Both the position numbers and the translations under genes were made by a program. This document shows, one piece after another, positions 52,865 through 62,500 of a stretch of DNA of 64,000 nt. The first letter of the stretch is position 1; every line of letters begins with the position of its first letter. The stretch is from Psychrobium sp. MM17-31 (GTDB lineage: Bacteria > Pseudomonadota > Gammaproteobacteria > Enterobacterales > Psychrobiaceae): contig NZ_JAKRGA010000001.1 of the NCBI RefSeq assembly GCF_022347785.1, forward strand, positions 248,001-312,000, given 5' to 3'. The notes under the pieces are model-generated. The model was not told where the DNA came from and did not search any database. It worked only from the letters and a program-made list of their open reading frames with translations.

Positions 52865-53290
52865 CTAAAACCACTTCACAATATGTTGATGCGGGCCAAC
52901 GCCCGCAATATCAAATACGGTGTCATCAACATTAAAATTGGCGCGGCGATAAAAAGCTATCGCGGACACACGTGCATTAGCCCACAAATAGTTATCTGTT
53001 GCAGCATAATACTCACAGATTGCCGTTAACAATTGCTGCCCAACACCCTTTCCTTGCACGCCCTGAGAAACGGCCATTGAACGTAACTGTCGGCCATGGC
53101 CTTGATAACTTTGATAATTTCGCTGATAAACAGACGCTATTGCCACCAGCTCTTCGTCGTCGAAATAGCCCCAATGATGAGTATCGGGTAGTTCGTCGCC
53201 ATCAAACATACAATCTTGCAGGTTGCCATCAGGACGCAAAATCGCTTGTCGCAACGGGTAGGCCTGTTGAGGGCTAATACGTTTAATCAT
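52865..53290 (-). CDS. GNAT family acetyltransferase
   Basis: A 141-residue acetyltransferase of short GNAT type: LRQAILRPDG near the start, QLRSMAVSQGVQGKGVGQQLL (about residues 66-86, acetyl-CoA loop QGKGVG), then WANARVSAIAFYRRANF. It overlaps the upstream oxidoreductase stop by 4 bases (ATGA), so the pair is coupled. Substrate unknown. Confidence 0.87.
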   Translation of the reverse strand: MIKRISPQQAYPLRQAILRPDGNLQDCMFDGDELPDTHHWGYFDDEELVAIASVYQRNYQSYQGHGRQLRSMAVSQGVQGKGVGQQLLTAICEYYAATDNYLWANARVSAIAFYRRANFNVDDTVFDIAGVGPHQHIVKWF

Positions 53291-54000
53291 GCTTGACCTG
53301 CTGTTGTTTGATTGTCTGGAAATACCTCATCTAGCACCAACTCTTCAATTCCCTCATTTTGCTGGATGCTAAGTTGGACGAGCTTTTGTGCCACCTGCTT
53401 TCCTTGAATTGGTCGGTAGCGTTTTAGCATCGGTAGTTTACAAAGGAATGGTAATAGCGCGCCTGCGATTTTCTCTCCGAAGCGAAAATGATTGCGCTCG
53501 CCTAATAAAACCGACGGTTTCACAATACTGATGCGTTTAAATGGCATGGCTTTAATCGCATCATCCAATTCCCCTTTCATCTTTAAATATTGGCTAGCAC
53601 TTTGCGCGTTAGCGCCGCTCGATGAAACTAGCAGATAATGGGCGACCTTGTTATCACACGCCAATTTAGCTGCGCTAATTTGATAATCTAAGTCGATTTT
53701 ACGTTGAGCAACGATTGAACCCGCCTGCTTTTTGGTCGTGCCTAAACACGAAAACATCACGTCTCCTTGAAACATCGCTGCATGTTCAGACAGGCATTCA
53801 AAATCTATCACGTGATTTTCAACTTTATCGTCGTGAAAAGTAACTCTGCGGCGAGTAATAGTGACGATTTTTGAATAATACGAACAAGCTGCAAGCTCTT
53901 TGACTAACGCGCTGCCAACAAGACCAGTAGCGCCAATGACGATGGCGGTTTTGGGTGTTTGCGATTGTTGCAGGATTGAAGAATGTTCAACTGATATCAT
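53287..54000 (-). CDS. NAD(P)-binding oxidoreductase (HTATIP2/atypical SDR-like)
   Basis: A 237-residue Rossmann-fold protein. Nucleotide loop AIVIGATGLVGSALVKEL (about residues 19-36), a central FSCLGTTKKQAGS, then HYLLVSSSGANAQS and SIVKPSVLLGERNHFRFGE, the pattern of small atypical short-chain dehydrogenases related to human HTATIP2. Cofactor NADP is probable. Upstream of and overlapping the GNAT gene, on the same strand. Confidence 0.85.
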   Translation of the reverse strand: MISVEHSSILQQSQTPKTAIVIGATGLVGSALVKELAACSYYSKIVTITRRRVTFHDDKVENHVIDFECLSEHAAMFQGDVMFSCLGTTKKQAGSIVAQRKIDLDYQISAAKLACDNKVAHYLLVSSSGANAQSASQYLKMKGELDDAIKAMPFKRISIVKPSVLLGERNHFRFGEKIAGALLPFLCKLPMLKRYRPIQGKQVAQKLVQLSIQQNEGIEELVLDEVFPDNQTTAGQA

Positions 54001-54015
54001 AGAGAGATGAGAATT

Positions 54016-54039
54016 AAGCTACTGAGAAAACAGTAGCTT
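54016..54039 (-). terminator. Hairpin terminator of the barrel protein gene
   Basis: Perfect 9-bp stem AAGCTACTG (54016-54024), loop AGAAAA, CAGTAGCTT (54031-54039), 31 bases beyond the stop at 54070. Followed by AATTCTC, so efficiency uncertain. Confidence 0.55.
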
Positions 54040-54069
54040 ATCACAAGATGTTATTTAGTGAGTTAAGTT

Positions 54070-54582
54070 TTAGAAGTAGACGTCGAAGCCAATACCATAG
54101 TGATTTTCTTCACTGCCAACAATCTCAAACTTTAACGCGACGTATTCGTTAAAGTGGTAGCTAGCGCCAGCACCGAACAAAGCAGCAGTACCACTGTTAT
54201 CAACATAGCCAGTAATACGCTTTTCAAATGGGTCGTAGTAATGACCCTCTTCTGAATACGAAAAAGCGCCGAGTTTACCGTATAGATTAAAGTTACCTAG
54301 CGGATATTTAGCCACTAGCGCTGCTGCATATCCATCAAAACTAATATCTTCGAAATCGTCATTATCGCTCTTACCGTAATCAATTTGACTCAGCTCTACA
54401 GCAAAATTTGGATGGAACTGATAACCAATATTAAACTGAGCTGGATTTTTAACTTTATAATCACCATTGGCAATAAAAGAAGCGCCAACAATGAATTTAT
54501 TATCGAAGTCATTTGCATTAGCAGATGTGAAAAATAACGAAGAAGCGAGGGCAATAGCGCTTAAACCTATCCCTTTGTTCAT
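54070..54582 (-). CDS. Outer membrane beta-barrel protein (OmpA/porin-like fold)
   Basis: A 170-residue protein with signal peptide (MNKGIGLSAIALASSLFFTSANA). Strand pattern of a small 8-strand barrel: KFIVGASFIANGDY, FNIGYQFHPNFAVELSQIDYG, LYGKLGAFSYSEEG, AALFGAGASYHFNEYVALKFEIVG, ending IGFDVYF with terminal Phe. Start ATG 54582 is the signal-peptide Met; the longer reading is not supported. Role unknown. Confidence 0.83.
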   Translation of the reverse strand: MNKGIGLSAIALASSLFFTSANANDFDNKFIVGASFIANGDYKVKNPAQFNIGYQFHPNFAVELSQIDYGKSDNDDFEDISFDGYAAALVAKYPLGNFNLYGKLGAFSYSEEGHYYDPFEKRITGYVDNSGTAALFGAGASYHFNEYVALKFEIVGSEENHYGIGFDVYF

Positions 54583-54772
54583 AAATATCCTTAATAATCT
54601 TAGCGTTAAAAAAGTGTAAATGAGTTTAGCACAAAAATATCTAAACGCTGTCGATAATTCAAACACCTAATCATTTATATAGCGCAATCGAATATTAGGA
54701 CGGTTTGAACGCTGTTAATAAAATGTTATCTTGTGGCGCTCATGTGCTGTTAAAACAATAAGAACAAAAATA

Positions 54773-56152
54773 ATGAGCCTAAAACGTCAACACTTTATTG
54801 CCATTGGCCCCGTTGCGGCAATGGCTTTTTACTATGTCCTCATCGCTTCTGGTTTAGGAGACATGCCGGCAAAGGCTGCGGCGATTACGCTGCTTACGGT
54901 CATTTGGTGGGTCACCGAAGCTTTGCCCATTCCGGCAACTTCATTAGTACCTTTTGCATTACTGCCGATGTTTGGCGTTGTCGATCACAAAGGCGTCGCA
55001 TCAGCGCTTGGTAGCCACGTTATTTTGCTATTGATGGGCGCATTTATGCTGAGTAAATCGCTAGAGAAAAGCGGTGCTCATCAGCGGCTTGCAGTCTACA
55101 TGCTTAGAGCAATTGGTGTGTCGAGTGGCAAGCGTTTAGTGCTTGGCTTTATGCTCACTGCCGGCTTTTTAAGTATGTGGATTTCTAACACTGCCACCAC
55201 CTTAATTATGCTGCCAATGGCACTAGCAATCTTAGCCAATGTCGATAATCCAAAACTCAAAATTGCCCTTATTCTGGGGATAGCTTATGCAGCGAGTACT
55301 GGTGGCATCGCAACGCCGATAGGCACACCGCCAAATGCGATATTTAGCGCGGTATATCAAGAAATCACCGGTAACGAATTTAGCTTTTTCCAATGGATGA
55401 AAGTTGGCGTTCCTGTTGTTCTTATCGCCCTGCCAATCATGGCACTGTGGTTAACCCGTAATGTTAAACTTGAGCAAAATCTCGAACTGCCTAAATTGGG
55501 TGAATGGCGCACCGAAGAAAAACGCACGTTGATTATCTTCGGCTTAACGGCGCTTGCTTGGATCACCCGTAAAGAGCCATTCGGCGGCTGGAGTGGATTA
55601 TTAGATATTAAGATTGCAGGCGACAGCACCATTGCTCTGCTCGCCGTGGTGATTATGTTTATGACGCCTAATGGTAAAGGCGGCCGCATTTTAGATTGGG
55701 ACAGCGCCAAAGAAATTCCTTGGGGCATGCTGTTGTTATTCGCAGGCGGTATCGCCATTGCCAAAGGTTTTGTCGCATCTGGACTTAGCGATATGATGGG
55801 GGAATGGCTCTCAGGTATGACTCACTTGCCGATTATTCTAGTTATTCTAACTATTTGTCTAACAGTGACTTATTTAACTGAAATCACCAGTAATACAGCA
55901 ACCGCTACGCTGTTAATGCCAATTCTTGCGGCAGCGGCGATCAGCGCAGGATTAGATCCCGCTATCTTTATGATTCCTGCAGCCATGGCAGCCAGTTGTG
56001 CTTACATGTTACCAGTTGCAACCGCACCAAATGCCATTGCCTTTGGTACGGGAGAATTTGAGATCCGTGATATGGTGAGAGAAGGCGCAGTGCTAAGTTT
56101 GTTAGTTTCCTGCGTTGTCGCTATGGTGTGTTATTTCTTATTAGTGAATTAA
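54773..56152 (+). CDS. SLC13/DASS family sodium-dependent carboxylate transporter
   Basis: A 459-residue permease with about 11-13 helices. Both conserved Ser-Asn-Thr motifs are present: WISNTATTLIMLP (near residue 140) and EITSNTATATLLMP (near residue 390), together with the GTPPNAIF block. These bind Na+ and the carboxylate substrate. Start at ATG 54773; an upstream reading with 14 extra residues is less likely. Probable substrate is succinate, citrate or a relative (inference), taken up with sodium. Confidence 0.9.
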   Translation: MSLKRQHFIAIGPVAAMAFYYVLIASGLGDMPAKAAAITLLTVIWWVTEALPIPATSLVPFALLPMFGVVDHKGVASALGSHVILLLMGAFMLSKSLEKSGAHQRLAVYMLRAIGVSSGKRLVLGFMLTAGFLSMWISNTATTLIMLPMALAILANVDNPKLKIALILGIAYAASTGGIATPIGTPPNAIFSAVYQEITGNEFSFFQWMKVGVPVVLIALPIMALWLTRNVKLEQNLELPKLGEWRTEEKRTLIIFGLTALAWITRKEPFGGWSGLLDIKIAGDSTIALLAVVIMFMTPNGKGGRILDWDSAKEIPWGMLLLFAGGIAIAKGFVASGLSDMMGEWLSGMTHLPIILVILTICLTVTYLTEITSNTATATLLMPILAAAAISAGLDPAIFMIPAAMAASCAYMLPVATAPNAIAFGTGEFEIRDMVREGAVLSLLVSCVVAMVCYFLLVN

Positions 56153-56159
56153 TATAAAG

Positions 56160-56193
56160 GTCCCAGCGCTAACAATCGACTTAGTGTTGGGAC
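56160..56193. terminator. Bidirectional hairpin at convergent ends
   Basis: Arms 56160-56172 and 56181-56193 form a 13-bp stem (two G-U pairs) around an 8-base loop, between the SLC13 gene and the minus-strand gene whose stop lies in the second arm. No strong U-run, so terminator strength is uncertain. Confidence 0.5.
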
Positions 56194-56753
56194 GTCATGC
56201 CAATCATAAAATTCTTAATTTCTAGTAGACGATTGTTACGTTCCATTTCATTAAACCATTCCCATAATTCTACACGCTGTTCATCATAGATAATGGTTAG
56301 CCTAGCTCTGGTTTCGTCAACTTTTGCAGGTTGCTCAGAACTTATTTGTAACCACACCTGATGTTTTAGGAGTAGCTGAAGTAAATGCTTCATTGACTGT
56401 GGCGTTACACTTTCTGATTGTGGTGCTAATTTAACGCCGAGTGATTTTCGACTTAACTCATATTCACCGTTCACGCTGATTTCAATGCCGCCATGAAAAC
56501 CATGATAATCGCTATAAATCACTTGAAGTGGCTCTATCGGTAAATCCCCTGACTCAATTTTTCCAAGGAGTGATTCAATTGGATGCTTCGCAACTATCTT
56601 AGGCTGAGTTTCCTGTCTTCCCAACATGCTTAAAGCTAGAACAAATAAAAAACTAGGTATGACAAGATACATTAAAAGGTTTCGGTCAAACAGCCAGTTC
56701 TTAAGGCGTGGACGTCGCGCCTTTATTCGCTTTTGGATACGTTTTTTACTCAT
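56181..56753 (-). CDS. Membrane-anchored protein of unknown function
   Basis: A 190-residue protein with a very basic start (MSKKRIQKRIKARRPRLKNW), one membrane helix (about residues 28-45), and a soluble domain of about 140 residues containing GFHGGIEISVNGEYELS and LEIKNFMIGM. No family recognised. The GNAT gene ends 4 bases upstream, so the pair is probably one operon. Topology (basic side inside) places the domain in the periplasm. Confidence 0.67.
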   Translation of the reverse strand: MSKKRIQKRIKARRPRLKNWLFDRNLLMYLVIPSFLFVLALSMLGRQETQPKIVAKHPIESLLGKIESGDLPIEPLQVIYSDYHGFHGGIEISVNGEYELSRKSLGVKLAPQSESVTPQSMKHLLQLLLKHQVWLQISSEQPAKVDETRARLTIIYDEQRVELWEWFNEMERNNRLLEIKNFMIGMTSQH

Positions 56754-56757
56754 CGAA

Positions 56758-57213
56758 TCAGTCTTCTTTCACGTGTAAGATCATATCAACACGGTGCATC
56801 CCCCCGCCCCAGCCATTGGGAGTTTCCTTTATGACCTTGGCAGCAAATTTAGCAAAAAACGGTGCAGATAAATGACTGGCCGCAATCGAAATTTCACTAA
56901 TACGCTGGTCACGCGCCGTTTGAACGACCTGCGCCATTATTTGCTTACCTAAACCGATGCCTTGCGCTGTCGGTGATAATAAAATCCAATTTAACGCATG
57001 GCTACTATCATCTTGTTTTAGCAAGCCAAAGGCTCCCACGACCTTGCTCTCCAATTCACAAACACAATAGCCGTCGTATTGCTGATCCAAGAATCCGCGG
57101 TAGTCATCACGTTCGTTTGGGGCAAAAAACTGCGGACAATTTTCATCAAATAGTGCCAAACAAGCGTCTTGATGTTCAGGCGTGTATGGTATGAAAGCCG
57201 CTGTGTGGGTCAT
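56758..57213 (-). CDS. GNAT family acetyltransferase
   Basis: A 151-residue acetyltransferase: FIPYTPEHQDACLALFDENCP at the N-terminus, WILLSPTAQGIGLGKQIMAQVVQ (about residues 76-98, acetyl-CoA loop QGIGLG), ISIAASHLSAPFFAKFAAKVI. Substrate unknown. Transcribed with the downstream membrane-anchored protein (4-base gap). Confidence 0.87.
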   Translation of the reverse strand: MTHTAAFIPYTPEHQDACLALFDENCPQFFAPNERDDYRGFLDQQYDGYCVCELESKVVGAFGLLKQDDSSHALNWILLSPTAQGIGLGKQIMAQVVQTARDQRISEISIAASHLSAPFFAKFAAKVIKETPNGWGGGMHRVDMILHVKED

Positions 57214-57303
57214 CGTAATTCCTTAAATTAGTACTTATGGGCATCGATACATGTAATAAGACTCGTAGATTTAGTAACAGTCAATAACATAGCCGTTGAC
57301 CAG

Positions 57304-57651
57304 CTAACTAAACCAAAGCGCCACAACTTGTACTGGCGCTTCATCGTCACATAAATAGAGCTGCCACAACAAGTCTTCATCACTGTGTTCAAAACGTACA
57401 CGCCACAATAATTGGTGTTCATTAACGCGTTTCAAATAACCGAGATAATCGCACGAGACCAATTGCCCTAGCGGCAAAATAGCCTCATCAACCGCTTGCT
57501 CGAAACGCTCTATCGTTAATACGTCTTTGTATTTTTGGCTAAAATGACGGGTGAGTAATTGATAATCACGTGTCTGATGGGCGGTAAGAATTTCATTAAT
57601 AATACAACGGCCTATTTGCTCTGCATTATCGGGTGTAATAGTAATAATCAT
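57304..57651 (-). CDS. Small cytosolic protein with an NTF2-like outline, unknown function
   Basis: A 115-residue protein read from ATG 57651 (MIITITPDN); an ATG at 57681 would add 10 residues and has a nearer GAG ribosome site, so the start is unsure. A helical first half (IGRCIINEILTAHQTRDYQLLTRHFS, then RFEQAVDEAILPLG) precedes three or four strands with Trp at regular places (LLWRVRFEHSDEDLLWQLYL, VQVVALWFS). This is the outline of SnoaL/NTF2-like domains; unproved. Divergent from the RND operon. Confidence 0.62.
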   Translation of the reverse strand: MIITITPDNAEQIGRCIINEILTAHQTRDYQLLTRHFSQKYKDVLTIERFEQAVDEAILPLGQLVSCDYLGYLKRVNEHQLLWRVRFEHSDEDLLWQLYLCDDEAPVQVVALWFS

Positions 57652-57860
57652 CGGTAATTCGTTTCTCCAATCAGTGATCATTAAGTCTCAGTCACGCGTA
57701 TGCTCTTAACCACAGATGTTATTTGTCGCAAATGTTTCAAAGTATGTCAAAGATCGCTATATGTAAAACATTGTAAAACAAAACAGAGAATGGCGTAATT
57801 TAGTGTATTGTGCCGCCATCAATAAACCGTGAACAATCAAACTGTGAGTAGTTGTATAAC

Positions 57861-59123
57861 ATGAGAACAATAAAAATACTCTTACCCTTTATCGTAATCG
57901 CTGTCTTTGTGACGGCTGTTTACCTGATCTTTTTTTCAAGCCCAGAAGCGCGCAAGCGCGGTCAACGTCCACCACCAAGCTTAGTGGTTGAAGTATTAGA
58001 TGTGAAACCACAGAGCTATCAAGTGACACTGTCGTCATTTGGTAAAGTGACACCTACTACGCAAAGTCAGCTGTCATCACAAGTTAGCGGTCAAATTGTT
58101 GCAGTAAGCGATAAGTTCAAAGTGGGACAATTCTTTAGCAAAGGTGATGTGTTAGTAACCCTTGACGATCGCGACTACAAAATTCGCGTGCAATCGGCCA
58201 GCGCAGAGCGTGCACAAGCACAAGTAGCGCTAGACGAAGAAATCGCTTTATCAGCACAAGCGATTAAAGATCGTAAAAATCTAGGCACCCTCGGCCAAGC
58301 CAGTGACTACGCACTTCGCAAACCGCAAATGGCAGCAGCTCGTGCCAAACTACAAGCGGCAGATGCCAACTTGAAACAAGCGGTGTTAGACGTTGAACGT
58401 ACCAAGATCACCGCGCCGTATGATGGCCGTATTTTAGCCAAGAAAGTATCAGTCGGTCAGGTTGTTGGCTCAGCAACCGCCCTTGCCGATATCTACGCAG
58501 TTGATAACGCCGAAGTTGAGTTGCCAATTAAAAACTCACAGCTAGCACTTATCGATTTGCCCAATAACCATTTAGGCAGCGGTAGCAAAGGGTCACCAAT
58601 TACCTTGTTAAATAACGAAGGTGGTGCGACCCAATTTTGGCAGGCACAAGTTGCTCGTACTAGCGGCGCAATCAACGACAATACCCAACAGCTAAGCGTG
58701 ATTGCCGAGATTAGACATCCATTTGCTAGAGACGACAAACGTTCGTTAAACATCGGACAGTTTGTGACTGCAGAAATAACAGGTAAAACCATCGATAACG
58801 CCATAGTGATTCCTAATGCGGCAATTTATCAAGGCAGTTACGTTTACCTTTACCAAGACGGCGTATTGCAACGCAAAACAGTCGATATTACCTATCAAAA
58901 CGATAAAGAAGCCGTAATTGCTGCGGGTGTAGGTGCTAATGACAAATTAGTAACAACACCGCTAGGTCAAGTTAACTCGGGGACTGCTGTGTCTATTGCT
59001 GGCCAAAAGAAAATGCGTAACAAAAAACGTGGTGGCAAAGACGGTAAACGTCGCGGTGAAGGCCGTAAGCAAGGTGGCAAGAAAGGCGCCAAGCAAAATG
59101 GTAAGCAAGGGAGTGAGTCATGA
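57861..59123 (+). CDS. RND efflux periplasmic adaptor with a basic Gly/Lys tail
   Basis: A 420-residue MFP protein. N-terminal membrane helix (about residues 5-23), barrel-sandwich halves (LSSFGKVTPTTQSQLSSQVSGQIVAVSDKFKVGQFFSKGDVLVTL; ITAPYDGRILAKKVSVGQVVG), coiled-coil hairpin, and beta-barrel with VIPNAAIYQGSYVYLY. The last about 40 residues are an unusual highly basic Gly/Lys/Arg tail. Its final bases overlap the permease start (ATGA). Start at ATG 57861; TTG 57852 would add three residues. Confidence 0.88.
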   Translation: MRTIKILLPFIVIAVFVTAVYLIFFSSPEARKRGQRPPPSLVVEVLDVKPQSYQVTLSSFGKVTPTTQSQLSSQVSGQIVAVSDKFKVGQFFSKGDVLVTLDDRDYKIRVQSASAERAQAQVALDEEIALSAQAIKDRKNLGTLGQASDYALRKPQMAAARAKLQAADANLKQAVLDVERTKITAPYDGRILAKKVSVGQVVGSATALADIYAVDNAEVELPIKNSQLALIDLPNNHLGSGSKGSPITLLNNEGGATQFWQAQVARTSGAINDNTQQLSVIAEIRHPFARDDKRSLNIGQFVTAEITGKTIDNAIVIPNAAIYQGSYVYLYQDGVLQRKTVDITYQNDKEAVIAAGVGANDKLVTTPLGQVNSGTAVSIAGQKKMRNKKRGGKDGKRRGEGRKQGGKKGAKQNGKQGSES

Positions 59124-62100
59124 TCGCTTGGTTTGCCAGAAATGGCGTAGCCGCGAATCTATTGATGGTTTCCATCTTAATTTCCGGCTTACTGATTTTA
59201 AACACCAAAATTCCACTAGAAGTTTTTCCAACGCTTGAAGCGCGTACTATTTCTGTATCGGTAAGTTTGCGTGGTGCAACGCCAGAAGATACAGAAAAAG
59301 GCATCGCAATCTTAGTTGAAGAAGCGGTACAAGATCTCGAAGGCATTAAGCAATTGCGCAGTCGTTCAACTGAAGGCAGCGCCAGCATTTCTATTGAATT
59401 GGACAATGGCGCCGATGCGCAAAAACTACTTAATGATGTAAAAAGCCGTGTCGATGCTATTAACAACTTCCCTGGCAGCGCCGAAAAACCTGTGGTTCGC
59501 TTGGCACAGCGTACACAAGAAGTAATCAGTGTTGTGGTTGCTGGCGTGCAATCTGAAAAGGAAATTCGCCAGTTAGCTGAAACAGTGCGCGATGATATTC
59601 TGCGTATCGATGGTGTTACTCAAGTGCAGTTAGACTCTGTGCGCCCTTATGAAATCACTATCGAAGTGAATCAAGACATTCTTCGTCAGTACAATATTTC
59701 CCTCAATCAAATCTCACAAGCCATCAACAACAGCTCACGTGATTTGTCATCGGGTAATATTAAAACATCCGGTGGTGATGTACTCATTCGTTCATCAGGC
59801 CAAGCGTATCGTCAAGATGAATACGAGAACATCGTTATCTTGACCCAAAACGACGGCAGTCTTATTCGCTTAAAAGACATTGCTAAAGTTAAAGATGGTT
59901 TCGAAGACAGTGATTTCTCATCACGCTTTAACGGTAAAAACGCCGCCTTTATCGAGGTGTATCGCATAGGCGATCAAAGTGCGATTGAAATCGCCGACAA
60001 AGTTAAAGCTTATTTAGAAGTTAAAACGCCAACTATGCCGCAAGGCACTGAATTAACCTACTGGCGCGACCGCTCGGTGATTGTTAAAAACCGCTTAGCA
60101 ACGCTTACTGGTAACGCGATTCAAGGTGGTATTTTAGTACTTGCGCTACTGACGTTATTCCTACGTCCTGCTATCGCTTTCTGGGTATTTATCGGTATTC
60201 CAGTGAGCTTTATGGGGGCGTTTTTCCTAATGCCGTTAATGGGCGTTACCCTCAATATCTTTAGTTTATTCGCCTTTATTCTGGTGCTGGGTATCGTGGT
60301 AGATGATGCGATAGTGACGGGGGAGAATATCTACGCCCATATGCGCAACAGCGACAATGGTTTACAGGCGGCCATCAAAGGCACGCAAGAGGTAACTGTT
60401 CCGGTAACCTTCGGTATTCTAACCACAGTCGCCGCATTTATGCCGCTGGCCTTTATTGAAGGACGCCGTGGTGATCTGTTCGCGCAAATTCCAATTGTTG
60501 TAATCCCTATTTTACTGTTCTCACTGATTGAATCGAAATTAGTCTTACCATCGCATCTTAAGCATTTACGCCTACGCAAAGACAAAAAAGAGCCAAATGG
60601 GTTTAGTAAATTCCAACAAAAATTTGCCGATGGTTTCGAAAACGCCATCATCAAATACTATCGCCCTGTACTCGACATTACGCTGCGCAACAAAGCCACG
60701 ACCTTGCTTAGCTTTATTGGCGTGCTTGCGGTAGTAATTAGCTTAGTAATGAGCGGTTGGACGCGCTTCACCTTCTTCCCTCGCGTTGAAAGTGAAACGG
60801 CAACAGCATCGTTAACCATGCCTGCTGGAACGCCATTTGAAGTAACAGATCACTACATTACTAAAATGACAGACGCTGCTTTTGCCCTTAAAAAGAAATA
60901 TTACGAGCAAGAAGGTGTCGATTTAATTTTGGATATCAATGCCACTATCGGTAGTAGCGGTCGTAGCCAAGGCTCACATCTTGGTCGTGTAAGATTCCAA
61001 ACAGTGCCGCCTGAGCAGCGCGATCTCAAGATTGGGTCAAGTCAACTCGTGCGTGAATGGCGCGCGCTTATCGGTGAAGTGCCGGGTGCACAAAGTCTCA
61101 CCTATCGCGCTGAGATTGGCCGTACCTCAGATCCTATCGACATTCAATTTGCCGGTAACGACTTTAAAACCTTGGGTGAAATCTCGGAAAAAGTTAAAGA
61201 GAAGCTAGCAGAATACCCTGCACTATTTGATATTTCAGATTCCTTATCAGATGGTAAAGAAGAGCTGCAAATTGAGCTTAACGAGCAAGCCTATGCTCTC
61301 GGTTTAACCCGTAGTGAAGTGCTAAGCCAAATTCGCGCCGCTTACTTTGGTATTCAAGTACAACGTATTCAACGTGGACGCGATGATGTGCGTGTCATGC
61401 TTAAATTGCCAAAAGCTGAGCGCCGCTCTATCGCAGGTCTTGAAGACTTACGTATTCTGACACCAACCAAGCAAAGCGTGCCATTGTCGCAAATCGCCAG
61501 CTTATCACCGGGCAATTCACCAACGGCGATTAACCGTATCGATCGCTTCCGCACCATGACGGTTAATGCCGACGCAGTGAAATCAGAAGCCAATATGACA
61601 CTGATCAACCAAGAGTTACGTGAATTTATCGACGAGTTACTCGTGCAATACCCTGGTGTTAGCTACGAGTTAGAAGGCGAAGCCCGTGAACAACGTGAAT
61701 CTTTCGGTTCAATGTTCATCGGTCTATTGGTAATGTTATTTGTGATTTATGGCCTACTGGCTATCCCTTTCCAGTCATACTTGCAGCCAGTTATCGTCAT
61801 GTCGGTGATCCCATTTGGCGTTATTGGCGCCATCGGTGGTCACTGGTTAATGGGCATGGACTTAACTATTTTGAGTTTAATGGGAATGATGGCGTTGGTA
61901 GGTGTTGTAATTAACGACTCGTTAGTATTGGTGGATTATATTAATCAGCGCTATCGCAACGGCCCTATGAGCTTGATGGATGCTGTATTAACCGCTGGTG
62001 TCGCGCGTTTTAGACCGGTAATGCTAACCTCGCTAACGACATTCATTGGCTTGATGCCACTACTATTTGAGAAATCGACACAGGCGCAATTCTTGATCCC

Positions 62101-62224
62101 AATGGCAGTATCACTGGCATTCGGTATTATCTTTGCGACCTTTATTACGCTCATCTTAGTGCCAATCAACTACGTGTTAGTTGAGAAAACACGCCTCGCC
62201 TACACGCGGTTTGTTAGGGCCTGA
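59120..62224 (+). CDS. RND efflux transporter permease
   Basis: A 1034-residue inner-membrane pump of the AcrB/MexB superfamily. Twelve membrane helices in two halves, with large periplasmic loops after helices 1 and 7. Conserved GIVVDDAIVTGENIYAHM (about residue 393, with the proton-relay Asp pair) and the second-half equivalent VGVVINDSLVLVDYINQRY (near residue 933). Substrate range unknown. The last codons and the stop lie within a repeat (62215-62481), which may have replaced the original end. Operon with the adaptor. Confidence 0.92.
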   Translation: MIAWFARNGVAANLLMVSILISGLLILNTKIPLEVFPTLEARTISVSVSLRGATPEDTEKGIAILVEEAVQDLEGIKQLRSRSTEGSASISIELDNGADAQKLLNDVKSRVDAINNFPGSAEKPVVRLAQRTQEVISVVVAGVQSEKEIRQLAETVRDDILRIDGVTQVQLDSVRPYEITIEVNQDILRQYNISLNQISQAINNSSRDLSSGNIKTSGGDVLIRSSGQAYRQDEYENIVILTQNDGSLIRLKDIAKVKDGFEDSDFSSRFNGKNAAFIEVYRIGDQSAIEIADKVKAYLEVKTPTMPQGTELTYWRDRSVIVKNRLATLTGNAIQGGILVLALLTLFLRPAIAFWVFIGIPVSFMGAFFLMPLMGVTLNIFSLFAFILVLGIVVDDAIVTGENIYAHMRNSDNGLQAAIKGTQEVTVPVTFGILTTVAAFMPLAFIEGRRGDLFAQIPIVVIPILLFSLIESKLVLPSHLKHLRLRKDKKEPNGFSKFQQKFADGFENAIIKYYRPVLDITLRNKATTLLSFIGVLAVVISLVMSGWTRFTFFPRVESETATASLTMPAGTPFEVTDHYITKMTDAAFALKKKYYEQEGVDLILDINATIGSSGRSQGSHLGRVRFQTVPPEQRDLKIGSSQLVREWRALIGEVPGAQSLTYRAEIGRTSDPIDIQFAGNDFKTLGEISEKVKEKLAEYPALFDISDSLSDGKEELQIELNEQAYALGLTRSEVLSQIRAAYFGIQVQRIQRGRDDVRVMLKLPKAERRSIAGLEDLRILTPTKQSVPLSQIASLSPGNSPTAINRIDRFRTMTVNADAVKSEANMTLINQELREFIDELLVQYPGVSYELEGEAREQRESFGSMFIGLLVMLFVIYGLLAIPFQSYLQPVIVMSVIPFGVIGAIGGHWLMGMDLTILSLMGMMALVGVVINDSLVLVDYINQRYRNGPMSLMDAVLTAGVARFRPVMLTSLTTFIGLMPLLFEKSTQAQFLIPMAVSLAFGIIFATFITLILVPINYVLVEKTRLAYTRFVRA

Positions 62225-62481
62225 TGATCTTTCGAGGATGAATTTTGTGCAATTGACAAGGCTGTTTCGCAAGGCATGAGGAGCGACGCCTAGTTTACCT
62301 AGGCGAGCGACGAGAAACGCGGCGAAAATGTCTTGTCATTGCATCCAAAGGACAGCGTTTGTTCGTGATTTCTACTGCGTTATCGCCTGCTAGCTTAGCC
62401 CACTAAGCGTCGCAGGCTCTGCCTTGTATAAAACCCGAACAATTCGCTGCAAAAACCTTCTCCAAAGACCAACAGGCCCTA
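62215..62481. mobile_element. MITE-like element with terminal inverted repeats
   Basis: Left end TAGGGCCTG (62215-62223) and right end CAGGCCCTA (62473-62481) are exact inverted copies. The match extends imperfectly inward (19 of the first 22 positions). No open reading frame. Two internal hairpins: outer 62254-62260/62332-62338 with 62265-62270/62322-62327 and inner CGCCTAG (62287-62293)/CTAGGCG (62299-62305), and a second at 62385-62417. TA at both tips could be a TA target duplication (IS630/mariner type). The left end holds the permease stop codon. Confidence 0.7.
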
Positions 62482-62500
62482 TTAGCTGATGAAACAAAAA

